Made by a program: the position numbers and the translations under genes. Positions 55,301-63,717 of a stretch of 64,000 nt of DNA are shown one piece after another. The stretch's first letter is position 1, and each line of letters starts with the position of its first letter. Origin of the DNA: Teredinibacter haidensis (lineage in GTDB: Bacteria; Pseudomonadota; Gammaproteobacteria; Pseudomonadales; Cellvibrionaceae); assembly GCF_014211975.1 (NCBI RefSeq), contig NZ_CP060084.1:1426001-1490000 (forward strand). Direction: 5' to 3'. The notes below the pieces were generated by a model. It had not been told where the DNA came from, did not search any database, and worked only from the letters and a program-made list of their open reading frames with translations.

Positions 55301-56375
55301 TTTGCGGATTGTCTTCCGATAATAGCGCTTGATGTTTGACGGCCGTAACAGCCTGGGTAGAATTTTCTGGCGAAATTTTATTATGCCGCTGTAAATAGAC
55401 TGTTTGTACGGAAGACAGTTTAGCACCGGTAATTATACTGTTCATTTCCGCTTGATAAACAACATCTTTTAAATCTGGGCTTTTTCCGGCTAGAAATGTC
55501 GCCCCTTGCCTAATAATGAAAGGATCGAATGAGGTAGACTGGCAGTGGAGAAAAGCTCTATCCGGCTTACCTTTTCGCAGATTATTTCTATGCAATTGAT
55601 TGTAGTAAAATCGATGTAGTTTCTTCGGTAACGTATTGATGTTTAGTTGAGTTGACTGGTAACTTTCCAGAAATGCGATCAGCATCGTAACGGCTGGTTC
55701 ATGACCGTTTGACTGCAGCAAAAAATAGAACAATTTCTTGCATTTCTCTGAGAGGAACCGTCGTATTTCTAGTACGGTATCGAAAAACTGATTTAGCGCG
55801 GTCTCCTGCTGCTCGCGAGAGCTGGGCATCTGATGTGCCCGAAGCGTGTTGTTTCCATAAAGTTCAGTTTCAAAGGACGATAAAAATTGGGTGTCTTTGG
55901 ATTTAAGTCGTTCCGCTAAATGGATAAATACGCCATAAGAATCGGACAGGGATTCCTTGGCGTACGCTCTAATTTGTATCGCTAACGCTTTGGATTCGAC
56001 GTGGGAAAAACGTTGACTAGCGGTTAACCATTGCGCAATAGCGCGCACTATTTTTGACGTAAATTCGATACTGTGTACTAATCCTAAACTTCGCTGGCGT
56101 CGGTGTTCGCTTTTTAGTCGATTAATACCAATTTGTGCTGCTTCGGCGACCACTAGAATTTCATTGTTCTCAAATAATTTATTCCAGCTACCTGCAGGCT
56201 TGTTGTCAATATCGTAAAACCGAATAATTCGAGCGTATGCTGATAGCGCACGCAAAAGGTCTGAAAGATTGCGGTCATCGATGCCTACATATCCAGAAGA
56301 CAGTGCGCTCGGCATCCTGTCGGATTGCAGAGATCCTTCTATACGATCGACACGATCAAAATACGATTTCTCCAT
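52296..56375 (-). CDS. eCIS baseplate J-like protein (Afp11/Pvc11-like)
   Basis: 1359 aa, long for this role. The C-terminal ~330 residues carry the baseplate J-like signature of eCIS: ERRLNEQLRHKNRAITPWDF followed by ERLVLQRFPQVDRVKCLP, then PGIVTVIVSP. The N-terminal ~550 residues are helical and unassigned. It forms the wedge ring that links the hub to the sheath. It is 32 bp after the gp25 gene and overlaps the fibre-like gene by 8 bp. Confidence 0.88.
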   Translation of the reverse strand: MEKSYFDRVDRIEGSLQSDRMPSALSSGYVGIDDRNLSDLLRALSAYARIIRFYDIDNKPAGSWNKLFENNEILVVAEAAQIGINRLKSEHRRQRSLGLVHSIEFTSKIVRAIAQWLTASQRFSHVESKALAIQIRAYAKESLSDSYGVFIHLAERLKSKDTQFLSSFETELYGNNTLRAHQMPSSREQQETALNQFFDTVLEIRRFLSEKCKKLFYFLLQSNGHEPAVTMLIAFLESYQSTQLNINTLPKKLHRFYYNQLHRNNLRKGKPDRAFLHCQSTSFDPFIIRQGATFLAGKSPDLKDVVYQAEMNSIITGAKLSSVQTVYLQRHNKISPENSTQAVTAVKHQALLSEDNPQITFLSNLFGSDEVPGENNQQEDAEFGLCIQSDHLDLKQGTRHIAIQIDMVDRTLQRLIVNQQSESGVTESVIFQDLTPEVKKIAVDLYRALPRKLTRYSGLMRVIQAFFRKNRLPPKIDEESLKQFLRKFFLYLYMNIEDVHSLGLVHREINIRRIFFHDYLNKIEIEQLLKRIQTLNSQLPSLVEMSQISRSRLELMFKDIERDLLLSDKAILLYYLGNVLKFRLTGENGWFSPREYEIHRVGRSNRVCFSLRLQKTDPAVVVPDLIKHGFQGLYPALQMMISPTAAVFPYSYLRGVAVSTCNIKVSVKGYRDLTVLNDYGQVDTSQPFLAFSAAPSSSSRLRIGGFEFARKRTKKIRMHIRWNNIPTNYGGFSEYYRAYGAGYATDNYSVTVQILVGGEPIPQDPALHYVSPLFLDHPVTRQLNARTQIDFPVIFKPPRVSAALTEQEYRQFNQHQTGYINLALNSKSKLFGHKDYNQVLSDTLVYNTRKKRKKALPESPYTPEIKNIELDYAAEDEIVFVRDLTAIQKKSSEKDPRSFAYYFTPLGNELNQKPIQESGFTLLPEWLNDGNLYLAFDISNKADALNIYFQLRENSTHTRSLEKSKLDWHYYSETGWKSVPLSAILSDSTNGLRRSGVIQIELPKDKARHLGLIPSNRYWFRLSGSTGLAQYASLEKLVFDTITVKSADTTLKLNSVPSVSDHPGISDKWQAIPAIAGVQSYRQYEAAISQPDEETDEQAERRLNEQLRHKNRAITPWDFERLVLQRFPQVDRVKCLPACRLGDAKPSPGIVTVIVSPRLADIDNIHAQGHHLNAVVLGEIRRYLMSLSFPHIRIEVNNAHYEVVRVRCAVSFFDKIGYGLRIKQLNGDLSRFLSPWAKTGMQLGLGWKIRIKDVESFIRQLTYVKFATQVSLLKVYRDLEKTDFYHLEDTAAREDYKRAPHSDPLFIQAVTPWTLPVPSERHDIVLLEGDAEERAAQPVGINTMEIGGTFILEEGHSHV

Positions 56376-56407
56376 ACGGCTCTCTTATTAACGCACTAAA
56401 TTGTACC

Positions 56408-56845
56408 CTAAACGTTGTCCGCCTCAGAAAAGTAAAACGGATACACCATGTTGCTGCGCGTGTTTGTTTGTCTGATTCGGTAATGCACTTCAATTTCCAA
56501 ATAGCCGTTATACACACAGTTTTTATTTTTCGGGTCGTTATCAGTGTTAACGTCGACCCGCTCTAACTCGATCCTTGGTTCAAAAAAAAGAATAGCGCGT
56601 TTTACCGCGTCCCTAATTTTACTTATCGCCCCTAAGTTGAGGGTTTCAAAAACCATTTTTTTTAAGGTGCAGCCAAATTCTGGATACATTAGCCGTTCAC
56701 CAGGAGACGTTGAAAACAGTATTAAAAGACTCTGCTTAATATCCTCCTCGTGATTAACCAATTCAATACCGGCATCTAAGCGATTAAACGTTGGCGGAAA
56801 ACTCCAGCCGGTTCCTAGAAATTCGTCACTATTTATCTTACGCAC
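56408..56845 (-). CDS. gp25-like baseplate protein (Afp9/Pvc9)
   Basis: 145 aa, the size of the GPW/gp25 family. Motifs are FLGTGWSFPPTF at the N-terminus, VNHEEDIKQSLLILFSTSPG and ERLMYPEFGCTLKKMVFE. gp25 joins the baseplate wedge to the first sheath ring. It is 1 bp after the PAAR gene. Confidence 0.93.
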   Translation of the reverse strand: MRKINSDEFLGTGWSFPPTFNRLDAGIELVNHEEDIKQSLLILFSTSPGERLMYPEFGCTLKKMVFETLNLGAISKIRDAVKRAILFFEPRIELERVDVNTDNDPKNKNCVYNGYLEIEVHYRIRQTNTRSNMVYPFYFSEADNV

Positions 56846-56846
56846 A

Positions 56847-57140
56847 CTAGCCTCCTATCATTACATTGGCTGAGCCTAATGTAATCGCTCCCCCGTGAGA
56901 GGTGTTGTCGCCCATACGGGCGGCGGGCATATTGGTGATCATGACAGTCGCAGACCCCTTAATGATGCTGCTCGGAGGGCCTACACAGGTAGCCGAATCC
57001 CCCATGACCGCTGCGGGTAGATTATTAATGAGAACAGTGAGCGCACCAGGCCCGAGTATTGGTCCACCCACATGGGGAACACCCGTGGCATCGACCATTG
57101 GGCACGTATGCATATCGGTTAATCTCGCGGCAGGAAGCAT
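56847..57140 (-). CDS. PAAR-domain spike tip (Afp10/Pvc10)
   Basis: 97 aa, a single PAAR domain: MLPAARLTDMHTCPM, VPHVGGPILGPG, LPAAVMGDSATC, ITNMPAARMGDNTSHGG. The His/Cys residues that hold the metal at the tip are present. It caps the VgrG-like spike. It lies 125 bp after the spike gene. Confidence 0.95.
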   Translation of the reverse strand: MLPAARLTDMHTCPMVDATGVPHVGGPILGPGALTVLINNLPAAVMGDSATCVGPPSSIIKGSATVMITNMPAARMGDNTSHGGAITLGSANVMIGG

Positions 57141-57265
57141 AGAAAGACACCTTGTAATTACACGTTTTCTTTTAAACAGAATTAAGTATTTTTAAAGTTT
57201 AACCACATGGTTATTTTAATTTCGATGCCCATAAATTCAACGAATAATTTATCGTTGAGTGCCGA

Positions 57266-59074
57266 TCAATTAATCATAACCATTGCACCTTTTACAGTAG
57301 TGGTGCCTGACGCCTTTAGTTCTGATGACGCGTTACCTGAAGCACTAAATGCAGTGGTGGCATCTAGACTGACGTTCATTCCTGAAATTTTCGCGTCACT
57401 AGTGGCTTTGCACTCAAGACTAGAACCTGCTGTCAGGGAAATTTTCCCACCCGCATTCAAGCTAATATCGGCTGAACTGTCTAGATCAATGCCGGACGAA
57501 CTCATTGTTATGGTGTTGCCACTCGAATCTGTCACCACAACGTTCTCCTGGTCATCATCTAACGTTACGCTTTGCCCTCCAGGCGTTTCTAGTTGCAATA
57601 TCTTATTTTCGTCGTCAAATTGAATTTTCAATTTACTTTTTGTGATTAGAGTCTTGATATGGTTTTCGGCGGTATGTACCAACGGAGAAGTGTTTTTTTT
57701 GCTATACAGGCTACCAAGGATAACGGGGTATCCGGGGTCATTGCTAAAATACCCCAACACAACTTCATCTCCTATTTCCGGAATAAAAAAAGAGCCGAAA
57801 CCCGCCGATGCGTACGGATGCGATAACCTCGCCCAAATTCCAGGTTCCGTTGCCTGCTGTAATGGAATATCGACCTTAACGCGGTATTGCCCTTCCGGGT
57901 CTTCATCCAGTTTTAGCACTACGCCTATCTGTAAACCTTCAAATGCGGGAACCAGTCCCGCCGCTTTTGGATAGGTAATATCTTGCTGATCGGTAAACCA
58001 ATGAGGGCTGCAACCAAATTCAACATCGGTAATCCAAGATCCATTTTCTATACGATGCTCTATTGCACTGCAGAAAACATTTCCACTAAACCGCTCGCCT
58101 ACCCCAACGACTTTAATTTGCTCGCCCAATTTTGGTGTGGCATTTCCTTGGAATTTCACGTGGCCGCGGAGAAGAGATAACTTGGATTTAGTGAGCTGCG
58201 CCGTTGACCAGGATTTTAGACTTTTCTGGACCTGAGGGGTGCTAGTTTTAAGCGTGAATCTTCCAACTCCTAAAACTGTGCTTAAATTACCATTTTTGGT
58301 GGCGCGCGCAGAGCTATCGGGTTCCAGAGTTACCGTTTCTTCTACAACTTTCATGGTCGTAGAATCCCAGGCGGTACTTGTGACTTGTGATAGCTGGAAA
58401 CGCGAATCTAGGTCTGCACGGAAATCCATAATGTCTATACCATAGGTAACCGTTAGTATCGGCATGCTTGTGAATTTCGGTGTTTTTACTGAAATTTTTC
58501 CCTCCTCCGATATCACCAACATATTATTGACTTCTGCACGCGACAGAATAAAATCCCAGTCCGTTGCGCCATATTGAACGAGGCTGCTCAACTCTGCGTC
58601 GGTCGTTTCAATGTCCGCGGTCAACCCGGAGTAGTTTCCAACAATGGTCGAAATGACTTCGCTGTCCTTAACTACATCACCCGATGATAATGAGATGAAA
58701 TTGGCATGTTTGCGACCAAAAGTCATTTTAATGGCTTCATCTGCACATTCGATAACCAAGCGCGTGTCAGTGCTTGTGCCTATTTCTATACCGTGCTTCA
58801 CAATAATACCGCTAAATATCGCCGAGGATTCACTGCCATATCCAACTTCAATATCGACTTTATTTCCAGGCGATAAATCGCTTTTGTCACTGATAGGAAA
58901 CGTCTGACTCGGCATGTCACCATCGATTAAATGAATCCAGGCCTTTGCAATGCGATTAACGGCCTTGCTCACACGAACGGACTCAATCTTCAGATCACCG
59001 GTCTTATCATCGCCATCGATTTTTATCACGATGGACACGGCATCACTGGAATTTTTTTTAGGAGAGTCGACCAT
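57266..59074 (-). CDS. VgrG-like central spike (Afp8/Pvc8)
   Basis: 602 aa. The N-terminal part resembles gp27-like hub domains (SPGNKVDIEVGYG, FSGIIVKHGIEI). The gp5-like OB fold is at ~375-445 (VDIPLQQATEPGIWARLSHP, then IPEIGDEVVLGYFSNDPGYP). The C-terminus is a repetitive beta-helix rich in S, T and G. It forms the trimeric needle base under the PAAR tip. Confidence 0.93.
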   Translation of the reverse strand: MVDSPKKNSSDAVSIVIKIDGDDKTGDLKIESVRVSKAVNRIAKAWIHLIDGDMPSQTFPISDKSDLSPGNKVDIEVGYGSESSAIFSGIIVKHGIEIGTSTDTRLVIECADEAIKMTFGRKHANFISLSSGDVVKDSEVISTIVGNYSGLTADIETTDAELSSLVQYGATDWDFILSRAEVNNMLVISEEGKISVKTPKFTSMPILTVTYGIDIMDFRADLDSRFQLSQVTSTAWDSTTMKVVEETVTLEPDSSARATKNGNLSTVLGVGRFTLKTSTPQVQKSLKSWSTAQLTKSKLSLLRGHVKFQGNATPKLGEQIKVVGVGERFSGNVFCSAIEHRIENGSWITDVEFGCSPHWFTDQQDITYPKAAGLVPAFEGLQIGVVLKLDEDPEGQYRVKVDIPLQQATEPGIWARLSHPYASAGFGSFFIPEIGDEVVLGYFSNDPGYPVILGSLYSKKNTSPLVHTAENHIKTLITKSKLKIQFDDENKILQLETPGGQSVTLDDDQENVVVTDSSGNTITMSSSGIDLDSSADISLNAGGKISLTAGSSLECKATSDAKISGMNVSLDATTAFSASGNASSELKASGTTTVKGAMVMIN

Positions 59075-59076
59075 AA

Positions 59077-59760
59077 TTATTTCAACGGAGGAAAAAGAAG
59101 TTTATCGCCAATGTTCAGCACACGAAAGTTGTCGATACTATTAATCCGTGCCACCTGCATATAGTAACGGCAATCACTGTAAATGCGATGGCAGAGCAAT
59201 GGTAACGTATCCCCTTCCCTAACATGTACTATGTGACTTAAATCGGGAGACGAGCGATTGGCACCTATACTTTCTTCCTTGTCGGTCATAAACTTTACGA
59301 ACACCAAGAGTACACTCGCCCGTAACGGCTCACCACTGGGCTTAAAAAGTGTATGGTTGACATCCATGGTTTTCATTCGGCCAAAGAATACTAATGTTCC
59401 CCAAACAAGGCGCGAATGTTTTGGCTGGTGATCACTACCACTATAACCAACAATCGATTTTAATTTTTCGATCTCCCCGTCTACGGTTATAGAAGCATCG
59501 TGAGTAACGACACCGGTTCCATCTATTACGACTTCAATAGATACGCTATCATCGTCCATACGACAAAATCTCTTGCGATTACCAATTTCGCCTATCGATT
59601 TTTCATCGCTAAAGCAGATACTCTGTTTTCTCTTGTAACTATTGGGATTAAGCATTACCGAAATTTTGTCATCTTCATCAATTGTGACGTTTCCGGCTGC
59701 ATCTACGGAACATGCGGTGATTTCTAGTTTTTCATGTTCGCCGGAACTAAATATGTCCAC
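59077..59760 (-). CDS. LysM-domain hub protein (Afp7/Pvc7)
   Basis: 227 aa. The C-terminus has a LysM-like domain: VREGDTLPLLCHRIYSDCRY and LNIGDKLLFPPL. In Afp/PVC the protein glues the tube to the spike. It is 2 bp upstream of the spike gene, and its start overlaps the stop of the DUF5908-like gene by one base. Confidence 0.92.
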   Translation of the reverse strand: MDIFSSGEHEKLEITACSVDAAGNVTIDEDDKISVMLNPNSYKRKQSICFSDEKSIGEIGNRKRFCRMDDDSVSIEVVIDGTGVVTHDASITVDGEIEKLKSIVGYSGSDHQPKHSRLVWGTLVFFGRMKTMDVNHTLFKPSGEPLRASVLLVFVKFMTDKEESIGANRSSPDLSHIVHVREGDTLPLLCHRIYSDCRYYMQVARINSIDNFRVLNIGDKLLFPPLK

Positions 59761-59981
59761 TATCGACTCCTTTTCTCTTCAAAACAGTTGACTATTATTC
59801 GTCGGCATTCTTCAGCCAACTCCTTTTTCATAGAATTGATCATAGCCCTATCGAAATTTTCTTCAGTTTCCTTATGCGAGTCCCTGGCGTTGCCTTTATC
59901 CGCCTTTTTTTTATCCTCGCTTTCCTCAGAACTTCTCTTTATTGAAGAATTAACCGTTAATTGATGAATTTCAATAGCCAT
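59760..59981 (-). CDS. Small DUF5908-like eCIS protein (Afp6/Pvc6 position)
   Basis: 73 aa, very charged. The start MAIEIHQLTVNSSI fits DUF5908, a short family found between tube and LysM genes in eCIS loci. The acidic/basic middle and the C-terminal CRRIIVNCFEEKRSR fit the pattern. Its structural role is not known to me. Confidence 0.8.
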   Translation of the reverse strand: MAIEIHQLTVNSSIKRSSEESEDKKKADKGNARDSHKETEENFDRAMINSMKKELAEECRRIIVNCFEEKRSR

Positions 59982-59993
59982 AAGGTAAACCCA

Positions 59994-60476
59994 CTAAAAT
60001 AGTCGAGAGGATTTGGTGTATTTAAGTTCGACAGTTTCGATTGCGACTTTATCACCAGTAGAATTGAATTCATCGACGCTCCATTTTTTGGGTAATGCGT
60101 CGTCGATTTGCCAGACTTTATTAGGCCATCCCTGGGGATCAAGCAGATGAATTTGCAGCATCCTCGGGTATACCGGAAATCGAAAATCCGTTTGCATTAC
60201 CGCATTGAGCCATAGGAATAGGCCTGAATTCACACTGCTAATACCCCGCTTTAGTACCAAGGGAGAATGCGTGACCGTTTCCGGCAGAGAATAGCTCCCC
60301 TCATTCCCGCCACCCTCTTGAATTTCTTTGTACTTTACTTCGGAGCTTAAACCACTAACGCTTTGAAATGAGGTGTCGGCGCCATTCAATGGATTGACAA
60401 AAATCACTTTGAAATAGAATGCGGGAATGGGATACCCATCATTGCCAAAATAGTCGCTTGTCCACATGCTAGGCAC
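59994..60476 (-). CDS. Inner tube protein, gp19-like (Afp5/Pvc5)
   Basis: 160 aa. Family features are YPIPAFYFKVIF, FQSVSGLSSEVKYKEIQEGG and LVLKRGI at mid-protein. It is related to the main tube protein encoded just upstream and probably forms the first ring on the hub. Confidence 0.93.
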   Translation of the reverse strand: MPSMWTSDYFGNDGYPIPAFYFKVIFVNPLNGADTSFQSVSGLSSEVKYKEIQEGGGNEGSYSLPETVTHSPLVLKRGISSVNSGLFLWLNAVMQTDFRFPVYPRMLQIHLLDPQGWPNKVWQIDDALPKKWSVDEFNSTGDKVAIETVELKYTKSSRLF

Positions 60477-60566
60477 CTCTATCCGTTACTCATGAAACCC
60501 ATTTTTTTAGATCTACGATTTAAACTGCTCAATCGGAGGCCGGGGTCAATGGTGAATTTTTGTTCA

Positions 60567-61025
60567 CTAGGCGTTAGCGATGGTTATACCCTCGTGGGCA
60601 ATTTCAATGGTTTCAATGGCAGCCTCATTGCCATCGGATTTTAAATCTGTACCCGTAATTTTTGTCGGCCAAGCATTCGCCAAAACCCAGACCATTGTTG
60701 GTGCTCCGGTCTCGTCCAGCAAACTAATGGTTACGGGAATTCGTGCAATGGTGTTCATTTTAATTGTATTAAACCAGTCCCAAAATTTATTGTCCGATTT
60801 GAAGACGCCTTTCTTCATGGTGACATTCCCAGATTTTTGAATACCAGGCATTTTTACCGTTGAAAAAACGGGGTTGTCGCCACTTCGGTATTCAATGATC
60901 TGAGCCTCCACATCTAAGCCAGACACTTCTTGAAATGAAAGAACTTCTGAGTCCCACTTCACTTGAAAATGAAATTTTGGGATGGGCCATACGTTTGCCG
61001 ATTGAGCTGAGCCATCATCTGCCAT
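60567..61025 (-). CDS. Inner tube protein, gp19-like (Afp1/Pvc1)
   Basis: 152 aa. WPIPKFHFQVKW, FQEVSGLDVEAQIIEYRSGD and GNVTMKKGVFKSD are typical of the major tube protein. Hexamer rings of it form the channel inside the sheath. It follows the sheath gene by 29 bp. Confidence 0.94.
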   Translation of the reverse strand: MADDGSAQSANVWPIPKFHFQVKWDSEVLSFQEVSGLDVEAQIIEYRSGDNPVFSTVKMPGIQKSGNVTMKKGVFKSDNKFWDWFNTIKMNTIARIPVTISLLDETGAPTMVWVLANAWPTKITGTDLKSDGNEAAIETIEIAHEGITIANA

Positions 61026-61054
61026 AAGGTACTCCTTAAATTATTTTTTTTCGC

Positions 61055-62770
61055 CTAGGATTTTTGCATCTGCTGGGTAAAGGTGATTTCGATGAATTCT
61101 GCTGGCCGTGTTACCGCCACCAATATCGATACCCGCAATATACCCTCTAGAATATCTTCGGGCGTCATGGTTTCACCAAGCCCAACATACACACTGAAGG
61201 CATCATCAGGGCTCGAACCAGCGAGGCCCCCTCGCTTCCAAATACCCGTAAGGAAATTTCGAATCATGCTTTTAATGGTTATCCAGGTTTGTGCATTATT
61301 GGCCTCAAAAACATAGGCCTTGGTACCCAAGCGTAGGGATTCTTCCATCATAATCATGGTCCGGCGTACGCTGATGTAACGCCAATCCAAACTATTTCCA
61401 TCGAGGGTTCTCGCTCCCCAAACCAACGTACCTTCACCAATAAAACTGCGGATGGCATTGATGGATTTACCCTGGGTCGTTACATTGAGATCTTCCTGAT
61501 CATCGTGTGTAATATTCACCGACGGGGCGGATACGGAAGACAAGCTGACATTCGCAGGCGCTTTCCATACGCCTCGTGTATTATCAATCGCTGTATAAAC
61601 CCCAGCCATGGCCGCTGCAGGTGGAAGCAGGTTTAGTCGAGCACTTATCGATTTTAAAACTTGTACATACAGAGGACTAACGGCCATAAGTGATTTATTC
61701 AGCAACGCCCGTTCAGATAAAACTAAAGACTTGATATCAGCATCATTTTTTCCGGCCAAGCTTTGGTCACCTCCATCACGTAACGTAATTTTGGCGGTAA
61801 CCGCATCCGACAATTCGATGACCTTCAGCAATTCCTTGCCCAACATCTCGCGATTATCGAGCATCATCTTCCCCTCTTTCGTGGGACTAGATTCTGCAGT
61901 AGAGGGTGTATCTCCAGCTTCCACTGGTGCTTCCATCGGAATATCGTCTGTTACACCCACTTTTAGTTCGGTGTTCAAAATATCAACTAATGCCGATTTT
62001 CCTGCTTCAGTTAAATAGTTAAAGCTTATTACGGAGTCGGATACGATGGTGGTATTCACCCAGGGGTAATACGCGGCCGCAAAATCGAGATAGTTAATCC
62101 CCAACGCGTCCCGAAATGCGGCGATACAATCGCCAGCGGCATCTTGCCGATCTTTATACCCGTCGAAAACGTCCAAAATGGCAACACGATTTCGCATTTT
62201 GTTACCACAGTGTAAAAGTACGGCCTGCTGTACCGATGTGCATGCTTTTAAACTGGGTAAGGACATCGTTTCGGGAATTACGATCATTGTTGGCTCCGGC
62301 TCTTTAATAAGAGTAGCGACGCCATTCTGTAGTTCATCGGCCTTTATTTCCCCTTTTCCGTCGCCGTCTTCATCACCATCGTAGTCGCCTACAGAAACGA
62401 TATAACAAGCGCCCCCGCCATTCTGAAAAAATAGGCGCATTGAACTAAAAAGGATAAATTTCGCACTTTCTTGCTTCAATGATTTCCCTTTACCCCGACC
62501 ATCTCCCGCTATTCTTATCTTAAAATCAGCATTTTCTAACGACGCTGCATCCTCAATGGTGAATTTTGGTGTCGGAGCATCACCGAAGTATTTTTCGAAT
62601 TCCTTCATTGAAGAAATTCGCCAGGGTTTGTTAAGCAGTGATTTATCGCCGTTTTCCGCTTTTTGCGTGTAGCCGATAAACGCAGGAACCGCTGTCGCGA
62701 CTTCTACGACGGAGTTGGGGAAAGCGCTTTTTTCGACAATATAAACGCCGGGGGTTTTCATGGCTGGCAT
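61055..62770 (-). CDS. Contractile sheath protein (Afp2-4/Pvc2-4)
   Basis: 571 aa. Start PGVYIVEKSAFPNSVVEVAT, then VPAFIGYT, and C-terminal ALGINYLDFAAAYYPWV and WRYISVRRTMIMMEESL mark a tail sheath protein of the eCIS type. An Asp-rich loop (DGDEDGDGKGE near residue 128-140) and a Pro/Thr/Ser-rich linker (~285-300) are probably surface insertions. Only one sheath gene is in the window, whereas Afp and PVC have three. Confidence 0.95.
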   Translation of the reverse strand: MPAMKTPGVYIVEKSAFPNSVVEVATAVPAFIGYTQKAENGDKSLLNKPWRISSMKEFEKYFGDAPTPKFTIEDAASLENADFKIRIAGDGRGKGKSLKQESAKFILFSSMRLFFQNGGGACYIVSVGDYDGDEDGDGKGEIKADELQNGVATLIKEPEPTMIVIPETMSLPSLKACTSVQQAVLLHCGNKMRNRVAILDVFDGYKDRQDAAGDCIAAFRDALGINYLDFAAAYYPWVNTTIVSDSVISFNYLTEAGKSALVDILNTELKVGVTDDIPMEAPVEAGDTPSTAESSPTKEGKMMLDNREMLGKELLKVIELSDAVTAKITLRDGGDQSLAGKNDADIKSLVLSERALLNKSLMAVSPLYVQVLKSISARLNLLPPAAAMAGVYTAIDNTRGVWKAPANVSLSSVSAPSVNITHDDQEDLNVTTQGKSINAIRSFIGEGTLVWGARTLDGNSLDWRYISVRRTMIMMEESLRLGTKAYVFEANNAQTWITIKSMIRNFLTGIWKRGGLAGSSPDDAFSVYVGLGETMTPEDILEGILRVSILVAVTRPAEFIEITFTQQMQKS

Positions 62771-62791
62771 AATTTTGTCCTTTTGCTATAT

Positions 62792-63715
62792 CTAGTTAAT
62801 AAATGATTCTGCCAAGATGATGGCGTTGTCGTTAGCATCATACTGCCTGACATAATTTCCTGGATTTGGTAGCGGCAAACTATCAATTAGTATGTTTTCG
62901 CGGCCGTATTTCTCCTCCACTAAAGAGGCGTAATTTTCGAGGGTATCTTTCATTGTCATGGATTTTAGGGAAGTGAAAGTTTGCACCGTTCTTCCATTCT
63001 CTAAAGTTTCTATATTTGAATTAAATTTAACATCATTCAACTTTACAGACAGCCGTTCACTTGGAGTGTATTTCATAAGGTAGTACTTGACCTTGTAACG
63101 ATTAGAATTAAAATAAAGCACTTTATTTATTACCTTATCACTACTGAGTAACGAAGAAATCGGTACATTCAGTATAATACTAGAGATTCGGCGAACTCTG
63201 TTGAATAAAGCCAAGACCTGATCGTCCATATTCGTATAGTAATCATTGACATCAACTAAATTTAGACTTTTAAGCTGGCTCAATGATTCTATGCGCCGTA
63301 AAGTATCTACTGAAAAGCTCGTTCCTGTTAATTGGTCTCGATCGTCATACCAATTAAACAAGTAGAAACAAAGAGATTCGACATTTGTATTTTTTATTTC
63401 ATTATCAAAGAGTACAGTTTTCGTGTGGCGACAAGTAATATTAATACCCTGGGTAACGAGGTGGAAATTTGTTGGGTCAACGGGTCTAAGGTAAAAAACC
63501 AAATTATCGTCACAAAAATATTTATTGATCTCTTTTTTGCTCAACCGATCTGAATTCCATATTAAACTGAATCCGGCCGAAGACGGCATCAGTTTCCAAT
63601 CAAGCGCGTCCAATATTTTTGTGGTAAACCCCATCGCAAACACATTCATTTCAAAAGGGGTACCGCCAGAGAAAAATTCGTGATTGTAGGTAACATGGGC
63701 GATCTCCTGATACAT
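62792..63715 (-). CDS. eCIS-locus protein of unknown role
   Basis: 307 aa. The N-terminus YNHEFFSGGTPFEMNVFAMG followed by SAGFSLIWN resembles a protein I recall near sheath genes in other eCIS loci, but I cannot name a family. It is 2 bp after the DUF4255-like gene and 21 bp before the sheath, so it is probably part of the operon. Confidence 0.7.
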   Translation of the reverse strand: MYQEIAHVTYNHEFFSGGTPFEMNVFAMGFTTKILDALDWKLMPSSAGFSLIWNSDRLSKKEINKYFCDDNLVFYLRPVDPTNFHLVTQGINITCRHTKTVLFDNEIKNTNVESLCFYLFNWYDDRDQLTGTSFSVDTLRRIESLSQLKSLNLVDVNDYYTNMDDQVLALFNRVRRISSIILNVPISSLLSSDKVINKVLYFNSNRYKVKYYLMKYTPSERLSVKLNDVKFNSNIETLENGRTVQTFTSLKSMTMKDTLENYASLVEEKYGRENILIDSLPLPNPGNYVRQYDANDNAIILAESFIN

Positions 63716-63717
63716 AT

